Shown here one piece after another: positions 10,701-13,013 of a DNA stretch of 13,013 bases. The stretch is from assembly GCF_000524195.1 (NCBI RefSeq), contig NW_020170483.1, forward strand, positions 17,480 to 30,492, written 5' to 3'. Source of the stretch: Echinococcus granulosus. Lineage: Eukaryota > Platyhelminthes > Cestoda > Cyclophyllidea > Taeniidae. The position numbers were made by a program, and so were the translations under genes. How positions within the stretch are numbered: position 1 is the first letter of the stretch; each line of letters starts with the position of its first letter. Below the pieces are notes generated by a model that ran no database searches, had not been told where the DNA came from, and was given only the letters and a program-made list of their open reading frames with translations.

Positions 10701-12844
10701 TAAGTGATAGTGAATTCTCTTCTTCCTCCATCAAACACAGGTCCCATTCTATGGTGTGCAATAACTTTGTTCCTAAATAAACATAGAACCTTCGAAGAGA
10801 CACTTCGTAAAAAAAAAACAAAAGAGGGCTAAACTAATGCGGCTTTTTAAGAACCGTATAAGCTCCTTATGGCTTGTACATAATTCTGATCATTTTTGCA
10901 TCCTCTTGAAAATAGCAATTGTGAAATTTACTGATCCAGGCTTCTTGTTAAATCCTTTGGAGTAACTGGGAAGAAATGCTGAGGAATGATCAGTAGATGG
11001 CAAAATTTTTCATATATTCCGATCTCGAACCTTAGGGTAGCTTCTATAAGTGTAGCAACTCCTCATTTCACTAACCTGATGAAATTTGAGGCCATGAAAA
11101 GAAGGTATTCAAGTCACTAAGCCTAAAAGCAATCGAGACAATAAATGATGGGAAGTTAAAAAGCCCATGTGGTTTTCAGTCGCTGGCCTCAAACATCCCG
11201 CTAAAATTTCCTGGAGGTCTTTGATATGCAAGCTAAGTTATAAGAACAAAATTAAATTTGGAAGAAATACGATTACTTTTTGGCATAGTTTTTCTTTTTT
11301 CAAAGCGGATAAGTGACCCATTTTCCCCATAGGCATGCGGAGCAACTGCGCAGAAGGCGCTTAACACCTTGGCAACAGCTTTGAATCGAAATTCACTAAC
11401 ACGGAATATCATGGGTATGTTCAGTAGGTACTCTGGCGACTTTCCTCAGTTTTGTCATATTTCATCCCTTCCACAAAAAGATGTCTAGCAAAGTGTCAAA
11501 AATATTTGCGCATCCATCCACACGCTTCTGTCGGTGCACATATTCTACGCATCTTACCAAAGTAGGGGCCGTATTAAATCAGATCCAACTTTGACCTTCA
11601 GGTGCCTGTAACTGCCTCATGGTGATTCTTTTTTTCATGAATCGAATCCATGATTCTAGTACGGTTTTCATGGTCATGGCTGGAACACTCTGCAACTTCT
11701 ACACCAATATAATCACTTTTGACTCATTGAAAAGTTACTCGATATTCGTAGTGATCACGCATGCTGATATCAACTTGCGATCTTGATAAGCTACTGTGCC
11801 CTTCAGCTGATGTTCCTTTCTCGATTAAATTTTACGTACAAGGCTCGCAGTCACTTGGCTAAAATTATAGAAACTTGCGGTAATTAACTGCGGAAAAGGA
11901 GCCCACCAAGGAAGTGCGATTACTGAGTGTTCAACTATGGGATTCCTCTAAGGACGACAACATTCAAAAACACATAGCTTTGAATTTTATTTTTTGCTCT
12001 CTGCTGACACGAAAGATGAACAAATATATTGATGCTAGAGTTGAATCGCGTATAATGAAGAATAGGAGATACATACTTGCTTTCGGCTAACTTCCAATAT
12101 TATTCCTGATCAATTTTCGACTCACATTGCTTTAATGTACCTTCAATTACGTGTGCTCTTCAGCCTCCGACCATTCTCATAACCTTCCAGCCCTTCTATT
12201 CATTAAACTGTTATGTTTCATTAGCGTACCTTCTTGGGACTTGTATGACGATTCAAAGAACAAGGGGCCGCATAGATCAAATCACAAGCAGTTGGATAAA
12301 TTTTACACACAATACACTTGAGACATCGAAAACCGCAATGAAATCATTGTCGCAAGTTATACTGAATATTGTACAGACGTTTCGATCATTTGACACTAAG
12401 GGAGTATAAGCTGCAAAAACTATAGAAAGTATTGAGTTTAACATTTGTTAAGGCCATCGGATATACAAAAAACGGATTGAACAAAATAAAAACTTCCGAG
12501 AGGCAATTAAATTACCTAGATTATAACATCGGTTTTTGGGATATCCTATAATCCGTCTATCTCACGGAAACCTAACAGCTTTGAACCACATAAAAGTGGA
12601 CGCCAGGTCAAGTTCTTACTGTACGACACTGAAGAAGTTGAGGTTGGCGTTGTAGAGGGTAAAGTCAATGATAACAGCTCGAGTGGACTCGCCAGTCCAT
12701 AGGTTGGTGTGGAGTTCTGTCAGCATTTCCGAGGTCACTTGGCGGGTCAGGCCGAGGTCCAGATAGTACCCTGAGCCCGTATAGGTGGCGATGGTACCAG
12801 GGACACTATCAATTCCAGACTCCGACGCACTTCGCCAACGCCAT
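7766..12844 (-). CDS. Polycystin-2 (TRPP) cation channel, 3' part, partial
   Basis: Calcium-permeable TRP-family channel subunit; relatives form tetramers in ciliary or ER membranes. Nine exons, in reading order: 12844-12620, 10616-10454, 9867-9631, 9437-9256, 9214-8995, 8807-8683, 8254-8140, 8092-8006, 7930-7766. Together they give 505 residues in one unbroken frame. Numbered from the first visible residue: second half of the TOP domain (YTGSGYYLDL, STRAVIIDFTLYNAN) 1-95; S2 about 105-127; S3 143-161; S4 195-215; S5 231-257; pore helix with selectivity motif LGD 277-279; S6 295-316 (LLNMFLAII); EF-hand loop 400-411 (DKDGDNMLDFVE); acidic cluster SDDED near 430-434; coiled coil about 455-500. 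Human PKD2 has the same order and spacing. The N-terminus, S1 and the start lie past the right edge. In S4 one of two conserved lysines is Gln. The stop is TAG at 7768-7766. Confidence 0.93.
9868..10453 (-). other. Probable GC-AG intron of the polycystin gene (586 bp)
   Basis: Between KEIIS and IFKMGLSYFRGFW no GT donor gives a workable frame. A GCAAGT donor at 10453-10448 spliced to TTCTTGCAG at 9868 keeps phase 0. It also yields exactly 13 residues between the S2 end (YYIV) and YFRGFW, as in human PKD2. GCAAGT is the usual donor form of GC-AG introns. The nearby GTTGAC (10449-10444) would shift the frame. The 78-codon plus-strand frame inside it (10083-10319) resembles nothing and is ignored. 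Confidence 0.7.
10617..12619 (-). other. Long intron of the polycystin gene (2003 bp)
   Basis: Donor GTAAGA at 12619 and acceptor AATTGTAG ending at 10617. The phase-2 join gives VVQLLFETPYTGG, matching the conserved VRLLVEF region of polycystins. The interior is AT-rich with no open frame of note, no RNA gene and no clear transposon ends. A weak similarity was noticed between about 11565-11590 and 12260-12290 around AGGGGCCG. It is too short and diverged to call a repeat. Confidence 0.85.
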
Positions 12845-13013
12845 CTGAAAAGAAAGTTAAAGATGCATTCATTTAAAAATCAGAATTTGGAGGATGAGAA
12901 ACCGATAAATCTACTGAAAATCAGTATATTGTGAAAGAAACTCAAGCCGAACCCAGACTTTCAACTTCACACATAAAAATGTATGACAAAACGCCGTTAT
13001 TACGTACAGTTGT
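12845..13013 (-). other. Start-side intron of the polycystin gene, cut by the window edge
   Basis: The acceptor CTTTTCAG ends at 12845 and the next exon joins in phase 2, so an upstream exon ending with two bases of a codon must exist. Near the edge the minus strand reads ACAACT then GTACGTAA, so a donor at about 13007 is possible. The exon itself would be outside the window. Confidence 0.6.

Noticed and set aside
11565..12290. Two similar stretches around AGGGGCCG, a possible dispersed repeat
   Set aside because: The similarity covers only about 20 imperfect bases. No terminal repeats or target duplications were seen.

Overview
The window reads as nuclear DNA of an animal. Its two recognisable genes are split by spliceosomal introns, several of them only 30-47 bp long, and there are no operons or bacterial start signals. 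A metazoan polycystin-2, tiny introns, about 40% GC (an estimate by eye) and a possible trans-splice acceptor beside a start codon all suit a parasitic flatworm, most likely a tapeworm. That assignment is inference from style, not from a marker gene.

Layout. Positions 1-5773 hold no gene I can name: a CT microsatellite, mostly AT-rich spacer, and a few short open segments with plausible splice and poly(A) signals. These are a three-exon minus-strand model at 911-1699, a possible secreted peptide at 2873-3267, and a possible terminal exon at 4719-4940. All are offered at low confidence.

Positions 5790-7479 (+) carry a complete seven-exon PSTAIRE cyclin-dependent kinase of 419 residues. The kinase core is intact, and a tail of about 117 residues follows the point where CDK1 and CDK2 normally end.

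Positions 7766-12844 (-) carry the last nine exons (505 residues) of a polycystin-2 (TRPP) cation channel. They run from the second half of the extracellular TOP domain through S2-S6, the pore, an EF-hand and a coiled coil to the stop. The 5' part lies beyond the right edge. One intron appears to be of the rare GC-AG class.

The kinase and the channel are convergent, with 286 bp between their stop codons. Nothing in the sequence ties them to one pathway: one is a cell-cycle type kinase, the other a calcium-permeable channel usually found in cilia or ER. I found no new multi-gene system. The most unusual items are the kinase tail with its two-frame last exon, the micro-introns, the GC-AG intron and the altered S4 charge of the channel.
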